Positions 44,810 through 53,517 of a stretch of 64,000 bases of DNA are shown here, in pieces; the first letter of the stretch is position 1, and each line of letters begins with the position of its first letter. This DNA is from Planctomycetota bacterium (GTDB lineage Bacteria > Planctomycetota > B15-G4 > JADJEK01). The translations under genes were made by a program, and so were the position numbers. The notes beneath the pieces are model-generated. The model did not search any database, was not told the origin of the DNA, and was given only the letters and a program-made list of their open reading frames with translations. The DNA lies in the NCBI GenBank assembly GCA_016709145.1, contig JADJEK010000010.1:115793-179792 (forward strand), read 5' to 3'.

Positions 44810-46861
44810 TCACCGACCCAGCGTGTACTCGAGTGCGAGCGCGTCGATCGCGCGCTCGACGGCGGCCTGCTCGGCCATCAGCGTCGCGCGCAACTCGTCG
44901 ATCGTGCGGCGCAGCTCCTTGATCGTCGCTTCGCTGGTCGCCAGTTCGTCGACGTACGCCTTGCGCAGGTCCTTCTCGGCGTCGGTCTGACCGAGTGCGC
45001 CGAGATTGCGGCGGATGCGGTCCTGGTTCTGATCGATGTCGCGCAGCGAGGCCTCGGCCTTCGCGAGCGCGGCCTGCGAGCGACTCGCGCGCGCGCGCAG
45101 CTCTTGGATCTCGGCGAGCTTGCTCTGCGCCTCCGCGTTCAGCACCGAGCGCTCGAGGAAGTACGCGATCTGCGGCCCGTCGAGATCACGGATCTGGATC
45201 GAGCTCTGGATCTCGCGCGACTCGACGACCGCGAGCTTCTGCGTGGACTTCGCCGCGACCTCGACGCGGAAGCGGTAGAGACCGAGTTCGGTTTCGGTCG
45301 CGTTGGCGGGCTGGCGAAGCGCGTAGTCGTCGCGCTTCGCGTGCTCGACGACGACGACGCGCACGGCGTCGTCCTTGTTGTCGAACGCGTACGTCTTCGT
45401 GTCGATCTGGCGCTGGCGCGAGATCATCACGCCGTTCTTGAACGTGACGGAATGCACGCTCTCGGTGCCGCTGTCGTACTGCGTGGTCGCCTTCACACCG
45501 AGGTCGACGGCGTACGGCACGTAGCGCGTCTCGTCGGGCTTGACGCTCGGCATCTGCGACTCGCCGGCGTACGTCTCGGCGTCGAGCACCATCACCGGGC
45601 CACCTTCGAGCGACAACCCGGTCGCATTGACGAAGCGCACGGCGGACATCGGATTCGTCGCGCGCATCGCTTCCGAGTACAGCGCGACGCGCTCGCCCTT
45701 CACGCGCTGCGCGACGATCGGCAGCAGCGCCGAGCGATTGCGCGGGATCGTCACGGCGTGGTCGATGCGGTACTCGAGCAAGTCGCCGATCTCGCGCGTC
45801 GCCGCTTCCGTTGCGACCTCGGCCCGAGCATCAGACGCATCGCGATACTTCGCGTCCGCAGCTACCGCGGCTTCGGGTGCTGCACGACGGGCCTTGTACT
45901 TCCGTCCACCGGGCACAGGGGAACCCGGCACCGCGCCGGTGTACCCGTTCTGCGCGAGTTCCTCGGCGTCGAACGCGACGGCACGCTCGTTCACTTCGAA
46001 CACGGGGCGCTCCGCGTAACGCGGCGTGTAGAGATCTTGGCGGAACGAGATCGGCAGCCCCGCGATCAGCGAGAGTTGCACGTCGGTCCAATCCTCGTCG
46101 CTGGTGTTGTCGACGACGGCCCAACCTTGCAGCAGTGGCTCCTTGGCCTCGTCGAGCACGATGCGATAGGTCGCCTTCCACACCGGCTGTTCGACGGCGT
46201 ACGCGACGAACAACGGTCGCTCGCCGGTGCCGTTCGCGACGATCGACACGACGCGCGTATCGCGCTTGTGCGTCGAACGCAGCGTCGCGAGGTAGCGCTG
46301 GACGTCGGCCGCCAACACCTCGTCCTCGAAGCGCAGCGACTGCGCGTCGAACAGATCGAAGCCGACGATGCCGCCCTGATCGGTGAACACCGAAAGTCGG
46401 TGCGCGTCGACGCGCGCCTCACCCACCGCCTGCTGGTGTTCGTCGATGCCGAGGATCGCGCCGCGCACTTCGCCGAGGCCCGAGACCGTGGCAACGATGC
46501 GCGCGCCGCGGAGCTGCTGCATGAGCGCGAGCTGCGTGTCCTTCGCGCTCAGCGCGAACGCGAACTCCTCCAGCACCTTGCTCGCGGGCTTCTGCGAGTC
46601 GTACGCGATCGCGTCGATCGAACCACCGCCCAAGTCGAGTGCCGTCAACGTCTTCAAGACGTCGCTCATCTCCGATTCCTTGAAGCGCAGTTCGGCCGTC
46701 GCGCTTCCGTTCACCATGCCCTGGCGCTCGAAGTAGCCGATGCCGTGCTTGTAGAGCACGACCCGCTTCACGGGCAGCGCGGTCGACTGCGCCTGCGCAG
46801 CCGACGGAACGACGGAAATCGCCACCAACGAACACAACGCGAACGACGTAACGAGCCGCAT
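44810..46861 (-). CDS. DUF4139 family exported protein with C-terminal coiled coil
   Basis: The protein has 683 residues. The start at 46861 is supported by GGAGG five bases upstream and the signal peptide MRLVTSFALCSLVAISVVPSAAQAQ. It then reads LPVKRVVLYKHGIGYFERQG, the classic opening of this family. Middle segments match DUF4139: PVWKATYRIVL, WAVVDNTSDEDWTDVQLSLIAGLPISFRQDLYTPRY. The C-terminal 130 residues are strongly coiled-coil (KLAEIQELRARASRSQAALAKAEASLRDIDQNQDRIRRN). Function is unknown. It is divergent from the clostripain gene. Confidence 0.9.
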   Translation of the reverse strand: MRLVTSFALCSLVAISVVPSAAQAQSTALPVKRVVLYKHGIGYFERQGMVNGSATAELRFKESEMSDVLKTLTALDLGGGSIDAIAYDSQKPASKVLEEFAFALSAKDTQLALMQQLRGARIVATVSGLGEVRGAILGIDEHQQAVGEARVDAHRLSVFTDQGGIVGFDLFDAQSLRFEDEVLAADVQRYLATLRSTHKRDTRVVSIVANGTGERPLFVAYAVEQPVWKATYRIVLDEAKEPLLQGWAVVDNTSDEDWTDVQLSLIAGLPISFRQDLYTPRYAERPVFEVNERAVAFDAEELAQNGYTGAVPGSPVPGGRKYKARRAAPEAAVAADAKYRDASDARAEVATEAATREIGDLLEYRIDHAVTIPRNRSALLPIVAQRVKGERVALYSEAMRATNPMSAVRFVNATGLSLEGGPVMVLDAETYAGESQMPSVKPDETRYVPYAVDLGVKATTQYDSGTESVHSVTFKNGVMISRQRQIDTKTYAFDNKDDAVRVVVVEHAKRDDYALRQPANATETELGLYRFRVEVAAKSTQKLAVVESREIQSSIQIRDLDGPQIAYFLERSVLNAEAQSKLAEIQELRARASRSQAALAKAEASLRDIDQNQDRIRRNLGALGQTDAEKDLRKAYVDELATSEATIKELRRTIDELRATLMAEQAAVERAIDALALEYTLGR

Positions 46862-46926
46862 GTAGACCTCCATGCCCACGGAACGCCACGACCGGAGCCG
46901 CTCGTGTTGGTTCCCGGCAACGAGGT

Positions 46927-46932
46927 TAGACT
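46927..46932 (+). promoter_or_regulatory. Possible -10 element TAGACT for the clostripain gene
   Basis: TAGACT lies 97 bp before the ATG at 47030 in the 168-bp divergent gap. A -35 is not apparent. Confidence 0.25.
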
Positions 46933-47029
46933 TCGCCTCCCCTTCCCGATCGCGGGCGCTTCGAACCTTTCCGGTTCCCAAGGGCGTCGCACCGCGGTCC
47001 GGGACATTCCCACTTCGTCGAGGACTCGC

Positions 47030-50000
47030 ATGCGTACCGCGTCGCTCGCTCTGTCGTCCGCCGTGCTCTCGCTCGTGATCGGGTTCGCGCGCGCGCAGGA
47101 CGCGCCGACCCCACCGGAGACCGCGAAGCCCGAAGCCGCGAAGGACAAGCTCGACGCGCCGGCGAAGGACGTCGAGATCAAGGGCGAGATGCGCCTGATC
47201 GAGGAAGTCGCGAAGCGCCGCGCCGCGATGCACTTCCTCAAGAACGACGAGGGCGCGCGCGACGCGATCCTGAAGCCGCTCGATCCGACCTCGGCGCGCA
47301 ACATCCGCTCGCTGATCGAGAGCGACGAGAACTTCACGAACCTCGACTACCACTTCCTCGAGAAAATCAAGAACGGCGAGAACCGCGTGCTGGCGAAGCT
47401 GCGCAAGGACGGCTTCCAGGGCGTCGAGGACGTGCTCGAAGGCGTCAAGGACAAGAAGTTCCCGAACTCCGCGGTGTTCGCCGACCTGCTCTACACGGTC
47501 GAGATGAACTTCCGCTTCGCGCTGCGCAAGTCGCTGATCTCCGACGAGGAGTTCGCGAAGGACGTCGCCGCGCGCTTGTCGGCCGAAGCGGCGCGCGTGA
47601 CCGGCACGGCGGGTCACTCGATCGCCGACCTCGCGACGCAGACGTGGAAGGACGTCCAGCCCGATCAATTCCCCGCCGCGTGGTTCGACATTTCGTCGGG
47701 TCCGGTCTCGTACGCGTTCGGTGACGTGCCCGATGCGCCGGCGTATCCGCTGGTCGACCTCAACACGGCGACGGCCGCACAACTGCTCGAGCTGCCGAAC
47801 GTCGAGACCGAGGTCGTCGACGGCATTCTCGAATACCAGAAGAAGAACGGCTTCCAGGGTCCCGAGGAGCTGCGCCTGGTGCCGTCGATCCCGTCCCACC
47901 TCGTCGCGCCGATGCAGACGCTGTGCACCGCGAGCCACGCGGCGCGACCGAAGAAGTGGACCGTGATGGTCTTCTTGAACGCGGCCAACAACCTCGAGCC
48001 CTACGGCATCGAGGACATGAACGAGATGGAGAAGATCGGCTCGACGCGTGACGTCAACGTCGTCGTCGAACTCGCGCGCTACAAGGGCCGCACGACCAAG
48101 GCCCCGGTCAATGCCGAGTACTTCTCGAACCCGTACTCCGAGCGCGAGCAGCACTTCTATCTCGGCCTCGACAACGAGCCCGGCACGAACCGCTACTACG
48201 TGCTGAAGGACGACGACTCGGTGCGCGTGCGGTCGGTACTGAAGAAGCGCGCCGGCATCACCGACGGCGGTGATCCGAAGTGCCTCGCCGATTTCGGCAA
48301 GTGGGCGGTCGAGAACTACCCGGCCGAGCACTACTGCCTCGTGATCTGGAACCACGGCGCGGGCTGGTCCGGCGTGTCGTACGACGACAACTCGCACAAG
48401 GGACTCGATCTGCCGGAAGTCCGCGGCGCACTCGAAGCGATCACCGCGTCGGTCCAGGCGAAGAACGGCAAGGCGAAGATCGACGTGCTCGACTTCGACG
48501 CCTGCCTCATGGCCACGGCCGAAGTCGCGTACGAGCTGAAGGACACCGTCGACTTCCTGCTGGCCTCGCAGGAGACCGAGCCCGGCGACGGCATGCCCTA
48601 CGACGACTACCTCGCGTGGCTCACGACCTATCCCGAAGCGAGCCCGCTGTCGTTCTCGAAGGCGATGGTCGACACCTACGTGAAGTCGTACGCGCCGCGC
48701 GGCAGTCAATCCGGCGGCGAGGTCGTCGGCTTCTCCGAGACCAAGTCGGCGATCCACTTGGCGCGCATGGACGAATTCCGCGCCGCGATCGAGAACGTCG
48801 CCGCGAAGGTCCTCGCGCGGCCGAAGCTGCTCGGCGCGGTCACCGAAGAGGCGTACGGCAAGACGCGTTCGTTCGGTCGCCTCGTCGACGTCCACGACTT
48901 CCTGACGAAGCTCGCCGAACACGACAAGAAGGACGTCGAGCTGAAGGACGCGGTCAAGGCCGTGACCGACCTGATCGGCTATCCGACGCAGTCGTACAAG
49001 CTCGTGAACGAAGTGATCATCAAGCGCCGATCGCCGGGCAACGTGGTCTGGGGCTGGAACGACTGGAAGTCGCCGCCGCGTAGCCTGTCGCCGTTCATCC
49101 ACGAAGCCCGCTACGGCAAGATCCCGCTGGTCGGACCCGACGACCGCGGCAACTACGTCGCGCGCCTGCAATTCCCGCCGATGCTGTCCGTGCCGTCGGG
49201 TGGCCGTCCGGTCGCGGTGAAGGAGATCAACTACCGCTTCGAGGACGAGCAGGAGAAGCGCACGCTGAAGGACTTCGAGAACGCCTTCATCACGACCGAC
49301 TTCCCGACCGGATCAGTCGTCGTCGCCGAAGGGCACCTGGTCAGCAACAGCCGTTCGCACGGCGTCTCGCTCTACTTCCCGGCGTACTGCGATCTCGATC
49401 AGGAGTACCGCAAGCTGCGCTTCGCGCAGGATTCGAAGTGGGTCGAGCTCATCGAGAAGTTCCCGCTGCTGAAGCTCGAAACGCCGCAGCCGGTCGCTCT
49501 GCTCGGCATCAACCACGCGACCAAGGCCGACCGCGACGAACTCGGCAAGATCGTGGTCAAGGACGAGTTCCGCTCGAAGATCAAGGATCGCTCGTTCTCG
49601 GCGACGCTCGAGTCGGACTTGAAGGCGTTCGGGCTCGGCTCCGACACGATCACTGATCCGCGGCCGTACGGCGAGGACTGGCTCGGTCTGATCCGCCACT
49701 GGCAGGACAAGATCGTCGTGCTCGACAACCACGGCGGCGGCAACCAGAACGGCGGCAATCCGTTCGGGCACCTGTCGGCCGGCGATGGCGGCGGCTTCTC
49801 GATGTTCGGGTTCTTCGGCGGCGGCGCGAACTTCGGCCCGTCGATCTCCGGCCCCGACGGTCGCACCGTGATGCGCTTCCTGCAAAGCGGTGGTCACTTG
49901 CTGCTGTCGAACCCTCAGGTCACCGCACGCCTGTGGGACACGCCGCTCTATCGCGACACGCTCGGACTGCGCTACGGCTGGCGCCACGATGGCTCGATGG

Positions 50001-50422
50001 CGTTCACGGCCGAGGGCGTGAAGCCCGCCGAGGGCGAGACGTTCGACATCGAACTCGCGCGCAAGGGCGATGCCGTCGTGACGTTCAACGGTGGCCCAGG
50101 CGTCGAGCCGTTCCTGAAACTGAAGGAGAACGGCGCGACGATCGGCGCGAAGATCACGCGCACGGATCCCGAGACCGGCAAGACGTATCGCGCGGTCGTG
50201 CTCGGCTTCTACCTCACCGACGTCAAGGGCGAGGCGAACCGGCGCGCGCTGTTCCAGGACGCGCTGACGTTCTTGCGTCGCGACGACGGCAACGCTCCGA
50301 TCTCGGCGGCCGAGCAGAAGCCGGCGCTACCGAACCCGACCCCGGAAGCCGCGGCGCCGGCCGCCGCCACCCCCGCACCTGGAGCCACGGGCTCGACGCA
50401 GCTCTCGACCGACCGCCGCTGA
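47030..50422 (+). CDS. Secreted clostripain (C11) family protease with HhH motif
   Basis: The protein has 1130 residues with a signal peptide (MRTASLALSSAVLSLVIGFARAQ). Residues of about 30-230 are helical and not recognised. Residues of about 240-300 form a ComEA-like helix-hairpin-helix (VDLNTATAAQLLELPNVETEVVDGILEYQKKNGFQGPEEL). From about 310 the C11 peptidase follows (KKWTVMVFLNAANNLEPYGIEDMNEMEKIG), with catalytic His442 in WNHGAGWSG and Cys492 in DFDACLMATAEVAYEL. The remaining 450 residues include a region rich in Gly (about 905-950) and a final beta domain. C11 enzymes cut after basic residues. A protease joined to an HhH motif in an exported protein is unusual. GC-rich tandem repeats begin directly after the stop. 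Confidence 0.9.
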   Translation: MRTASLALSSAVLSLVIGFARAQDAPTPPETAKPEAAKDKLDAPAKDVEIKGEMRLIEEVAKRRAAMHFLKNDEGARDAILKPLDPTSARNIRSLIESDENFTNLDYHFLEKIKNGENRVLAKLRKDGFQGVEDVLEGVKDKKFPNSAVFADLLYTVEMNFRFALRKSLISDEEFAKDVAARLSAEAARVTGTAGHSIADLATQTWKDVQPDQFPAAWFDISSGPVSYAFGDVPDAPAYPLVDLNTATAAQLLELPNVETEVVDGILEYQKKNGFQGPEELRLVPSIPSHLVAPMQTLCTASHAARPKKWTVMVFLNAANNLEPYGIEDMNEMEKIGSTRDVNVVVELARYKGRTTKAPVNAEYFSNPYSEREQHFYLGLDNEPGTNRYYVLKDDDSVRVRSVLKKRAGITDGGDPKCLADFGKWAVENYPAEHYCLVIWNHGAGWSGVSYDDNSHKGLDLPEVRGALEAITASVQAKNGKAKIDVLDFDACLMATAEVAYELKDTVDFLLASQETEPGDGMPYDDYLAWLTTYPEASPLSFSKAMVDTYVKSYAPRGSQSGGEVVGFSETKSAIHLARMDEFRAAIENVAAKVLARPKLLGAVTEEAYGKTRSFGRLVDVHDFLTKLAEHDKKDVELKDAVKAVTDLIGYPTQSYKLVNEVIIKRRSPGNVVWGWNDWKSPPRSLSPFIHEARYGKIPLVGPDDRGNYVARLQFPPMLSVPSGGRPVAVKEINYRFEDEQEKRTLKDFENAFITTDFPTGSVVVAEGHLVSNSRSHGVSLYFPAYCDLDQEYRKLRFAQDSKWVELIEKFPLLKLETPQPVALLGINHATKADRDELGKIVVKDEFRSKIKDRSFSATLESDLKAFGLGSDTITDPRPYGEDWLGLIRHWQDKIVVLDNHGGGNQNGGNPFGHLSAGDGGGFSMFGFFGGGANFGPSISGPDGRTVMRFLQSGGHLLLSNPQVTARLWDTPLYRDTLGLRYGWRHDGSMAFTAEGVKPAEGETFDIELARKGDAVVTFNGGPGVEPFLKLKENGATIGAKITRTDPETGKTYRAVVLGFYLTDVKGEANRRALFQDALTFLRRDDGNAPISAAEQKPALPNPTPEAAAPAAATPAPGATGSTQLSTDRR

Positions 50423-50541
50423 CACCCGGGCCCTCACCCGGGCCGCCACCCGGGCCGCCACCCGGGCCGTCGCCCGGGCCGTCGCCCGGGCCGCCACCCG
50501 GGCCGCCACCCGGGCCGTGGCCCGGGTGGTGGCCCGGGTGG
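50423..50541. repeat. 12-bp periodic array of CCCGGG
   Basis: CCCGGG occurs ten times at exactly 12-bp spacing (50425, 50437, 50449 ... 50533). The unit is roughly GCCGCCACCCGG or GCCGTCGCCCGG. The last two units are in the complementary orientation (GTGGCCCGGGTG), so the array can fold into a long hairpin. It lies directly after the clostripain stop and could act in termination. Confidence 0.9.
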
Positions 50542-50746
50542 TGTTGCGCGGTCCTCGGGTGGCTGGCGTGAGCGTGGCGACCTCGCTGCGCGGTGTCACG
50601 TCGTCGTCGATCGACGCTAATCGCACGTGGGGCCGGGCCTTCCACCGGCGCACGACCTCGATTGCGGGATCGCCTCGCGCCTTCGTTCCGGCGCGGCGTT
50701 CGCGTAAGGTCGCCGCCGGGCACCCCTACCTGGGGTTCGAGTCGAC
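50542..50746. other. Rest of the gap upstream of the second HtrA gene
   Basis: No gene and no strong promoter is seen in these 205 bp; the ATG at 50747 has GGGGTT as its only nearby purine-rich stretch. Confidence 0.4.
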
Positions 50747-52027
50747 ATGAATCGCTTCGCGCCGTCGTGGTCGCTGGTGTTGATCGTCGCCATGGCGGGC
50801 TTCATCACCGGGACGCTGCTTTCACCCGGACCGCACCGCGTGAACTCGTGGTGGCGCCAGCACGTCGGCGGCGCGGACACCCGCGAGTCCATCGACGCCA
50901 CCGACGTGTTCGCGCGCGTGGCGCCGTCGGTCGCCTTCGTCGCGAACGGTCGACTCGAGCGCGACGCCGTCACCTCCCTCTTGAAGCGCGCGAACTGGGC
51001 GGTCACCGACGACCTGGTCGTCTCGGTCTCGCACGACCTGCAAACTCAATGGAGCAAGGGCACGCGACCGCTGCGCCTCCCGACGCCCGCAGGAACACCG
51101 CCGCTGAACCTCACGGAAGCGGAAGTCGAAGACCTGTTCGCGTGGCAGAGCGGCTCGGGCTTCGTGTTCGACACCGATGGACACGTCGTCACGAATTGGC
51201 ACGTGGTCCAGGGTGCGTATCGACTCCAGGTCCGCCTGTCGGACCTCCGCGACTGGAACGCGATGGTGGTCGGCGTCGACGAGGACAAGGACCTCGCGGT
51301 GCTGAAGATCGACGCTCCGTCGAGCGTACTGCGTCCGATCCCGACCGCGCGCTCCTCGGACCTCCGCGTCGGCGAGCGCATCTACTCGATCGGCAATCCG
51401 TACGGCCTGTCGAGCACGCTCACGGAAGGCATCGTGTCGGCACTCGGACGCACGATCCACTCGCAGAACGGCCGCGTGATCCAAGGCGTGATCCAAACCG
51501 ACGCGACCATCCACCCGGGCAATTCCGGCGGACCTCTGCTCGACGCGAGCGGCTGCTTGATCGGCGTCACCACCGCGGTGCTGTCGAACACGAGTCAAGG
51601 ACTCGGCATCTCGTTCGCGATCCCGGCCGACACCGTGCAACGCATCGTTCCGAACCTCCTGAAGTTCGGCGTCCCGACGCGCGCAGGCATCGGAGTGCGT
51701 GTCGTCACCGAACGCACCGACTTGTTCGACGGCGTGATGATCGGCCACGTGCTGCCCGGCACCGTCGCGGAGAAAGCCGGGCTGCGGCAGTCCTACAACG
51801 CCAAGACCCGGCGCTACGAGATGACGGGAGACCTCATCGTCGGCATCGACGACCAACCGGTGCGCGTCTACGACGACATCTACCGCATCCTCGACATGAA
51901 GGCGCCCGGTGAGGTCGTCCAGTTGCATCTGAAGCGCGACGGCCAGGACCTGACCTTGCCGATCGAGTTGCAACTGATCGCGCCGACGCTCGTGTCCGCC
52001 GACGAACTCCTCGAACCGCGCGATTGA
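50747..52027 (+). CDS. HtrA/DegS-like serine protease with membrane anchor and PDZ domain
   Basis: The protein has 426 residues. An N-terminal hydrophobic helix (SLVLIVAMAGFITGTLLS) serves as signal or anchor. The protease domain has His152 (TNWHVV), Asp182 (DKDLAVLKID) and Ser260 (HPGNSGGPLLD). A region of about 60 residues before it (ERDAVTSLLKRANWAVTDDLVVSVSHDLQTQ) is unusual. The PDZ domain is at about 325-410 (VMIGHVLPGTVAEKAGLRQSY ... GDLIVGIDDQPVRVYDDI). It is an envelope quality-control protease, separate from the pair at 22943-25707, and converges with the methyltransferase gene. Confidence 0.93.
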   Translation: MNRFAPSWSLVLIVAMAGFITGTLLSPGPHRVNSWWRQHVGGADTRESIDATDVFARVAPSVAFVANGRLERDAVTSLLKRANWAVTDDLVVSVSHDLQTQWSKGTRPLRLPTPAGTPPLNLTEAEVEDLFAWQSGSGFVFDTDGHVVTNWHVVQGAYRLQVRLSDLRDWNAMVVGVDEDKDLAVLKIDAPSSVLRPIPTARSSDLRVGERIYSIGNPYGLSSTLTEGIVSALGRTIHSQNGRVIQGVIQTDATIHPGNSGGPLLDASGCLIGVTTAVLSNTSQGLGISFAIPADTVQRIVPNLLKFGVPTRAGIGVRVVTERTDLFDGVMIGHVLPGTVAEKAGLRQSYNAKTRRYEMTGDLIVGIDDQPVRVYDDIYRILDMKAPGEVVQLHLKRDGQDLTLPIELQLIAPTLVSADELLEPRD

Positions 52028-52030
52028 GAC

Positions 52031-52055
52031 CGTGGATCGATCCGGTTGATCCCCG
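52031..52055. repeat. Copy of the 25-nt palindromic element between convergent genes
   Basis: It starts CGTGGATCGATC and ends GATCCCCG, matching the 20219 copy in 19 of 25 positions. It lies four bases beyond the HtrA stop and 28 bp before the end of the convergent methyltransferase gene. Confidence 0.6.
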
Positions 52056-52082
52056 TTCTCCGCGCACGGTCGCGCGACTTCG

Positions 52083-53327
52083 TCACGCCCACTGGCCGTA
52101 GACGGCCGGAGCCGGCGCCGGACTCGATTCGAGATCGGCCCGCGCCAACGGGATCAAGTGCTTCAACTCGGTCGCGCTGATCTGCGTGTTGCCGGTCAAG
52201 CGGCGCGCCGCGGCCAACGCATGCGGAGAACGCAGCGCCGTCGCGACCGCGCTCACGCGATCGTGACTCGTCCCGCTGCGCGGAAGCACGACGTTGACGT
52301 GGTTCTCGGCCAGGAACGGCACGCCGGGCGGCACCACGGCCACACGCAATCGCGCGCGCGCGCCGACGCCGGTGATGCGATTCACGACGATCGCCGGCCC
52401 GAGCAACGGCACGCGCCCCTTGACGAAACCTGGCTTGCCCAGTTTGTCGACGAAACGCACGCGGCCGTCTTCGCCGATGTCGTGCGACCAGATCAAGCGC
52501 ACCGCGCCGCGCGGCTCGGTCGTGAGGTCCGCCCGCGCCTCGTTCCAGACCACCGAGCCCGTACGCACTCCGTAATCGAGATCGGCGAGCGTCACCGCGC
52601 CCTCGAAGCCGCGTTCGAGCTCCGCGGGATCCGCGACGAACAGCGTGAACGGCCCGCGCCGGAACACGTGGCGCTCTGGACCCGCGGTCCCCTTGCGCAC
52701 GCGCAACAACATCGTCGCCTGACTCGCGCCGTCGAACAGATCGCGCGCGTCGAGCAGCTCGAGCCCGAGGATGCGACCACGCGCGGCGATGTCGTCGCGC
52801 AGCGCCTTGAAGTACGCGCCGTTGTTCATCGACGGCGGCAACACGAACGCGAGCACGCCGCCGTCGACGAGTCGATCGAGCCCGTACTTCACGAACAGCG
52901 CGAACACGTTCGGTCGACCGGCCACGACCGAGCGCAAGTCCTCGGGCACCGCGCTGGCCTTGATCTCGAAGTACGGCGGGTTGCCGATCACCGCGTCGAA
53001 CTCCCCCGCGTGCGGCAGGCGCAACGCATCGCCGATGCGGATCTCGGCCTCGGGCACGTTCGTGCGAGCGATCTGCGCGAGTTCGGGATCGATCTCGAGC
53101 CCCATCGACTGCGCGTCCGGGAAGCGCTCGCGCGCGCTCAGCAGGAACTCGCCCGTGCCGCACGCGGGATCGAGGATGCGCGCGCGCGGCGGGAGTTCGA
53201 GCCCGGCGAGCAGTCGCTCGCGGATCGAGCGCGGCGTGAAGAACTGACCGAGTTGCTTGCGGCGCTCGATCGGTACGCGCTCCATGTACGCGCGCGTCGC
53301 TTCGGTGAGTTCGGCGGTCGTGTCCAA
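52083..53327 (-). CDS. N6-adenine DNA methyltransferase (M.TaqI/Eco57I-like)
   Basis: The protein has about 414 residues, close to M.TaqI in size. The SAM motif is ARILDPACGTGEFLLSA and the catalytic motif is AVIGNPPYFEIKAS, in the order of N6-adenine enzymes. The C-terminal half is consistent with a target-recognition domain (ADLDYGVRTGSVVWNEARADLTTEP, FVKGRVPLLGPAIVVNRITG). The start is uncertain: TTG at 53327 (LDTTAELTEATRAYME) or ATG at 53285 (MERVPIERRKQLGQFFTP). I choose the first because coding character continues to it. No restriction endonuclease is adjacent, so it may be an orphan or regulatory methylase. Confidence 0.87.
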   Translation of the reverse strand: MDTTAELTEATRAYMERVPIERRKQLGQFFTPRSIRERLLAGLELPPRARILDPACGTGEFLLSARERFPDAQSMGLEIDPELAQIARTNVPEAEIRIGDALRLPHAGEFDAVIGNPPYFEIKASAVPEDLRSVVAGRPNVFALFVKYGLDRLVDGGVLAFVLPPSMNNGAYFKALRDDIAARGRILGLELLDARDLFDGASQATMLLRVRKGTAGPERHVFRRGPFTLFVADPAELERGFEGAVTLADLDYGVRTGSVVWNEARADLTTEPRGAVRLIWSHDIGEDGRVRFVDKLGKPGFVKGRVPLLGPAIVVNRITGVGARARLRVAVVPPGVPFLAENHVNVVLPRSGTSHDRVSAVATALRSPHALAAARRLTGNTQISATELKHLIPLARADLESSPAPAPAVYGQWA

Positions 53328-53517
53328 GCCGGATCGTCCCAGGTGACGGAGGCGAAGGCGCGCAGGGTAGCGGCACGTGCGGGTCGGAGTCGCGGCCCGA
53401 TTGCCGCGATCGGCATGAGAACGCCGAACGCGACACGCACGTCGCCGAATGCGTTCAAGGCCACGCCGGCCGTATCCGGCGCGGTACGCCATCGCTATGC
53501 TGCTCGCCCCTCCCGCC

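Noticed and set aside
50423..50541. CRISPR array
   Set aside because: The 12-bp period has no unique spacers and no cas genes are nearby.
50439..50571. Extension of an overlapping frame into a Pro-Gly-Pro collagen-like peptide
   Set aside because: This is only the translation of the CCCGGG array in one frame, with no start, signal or homology.
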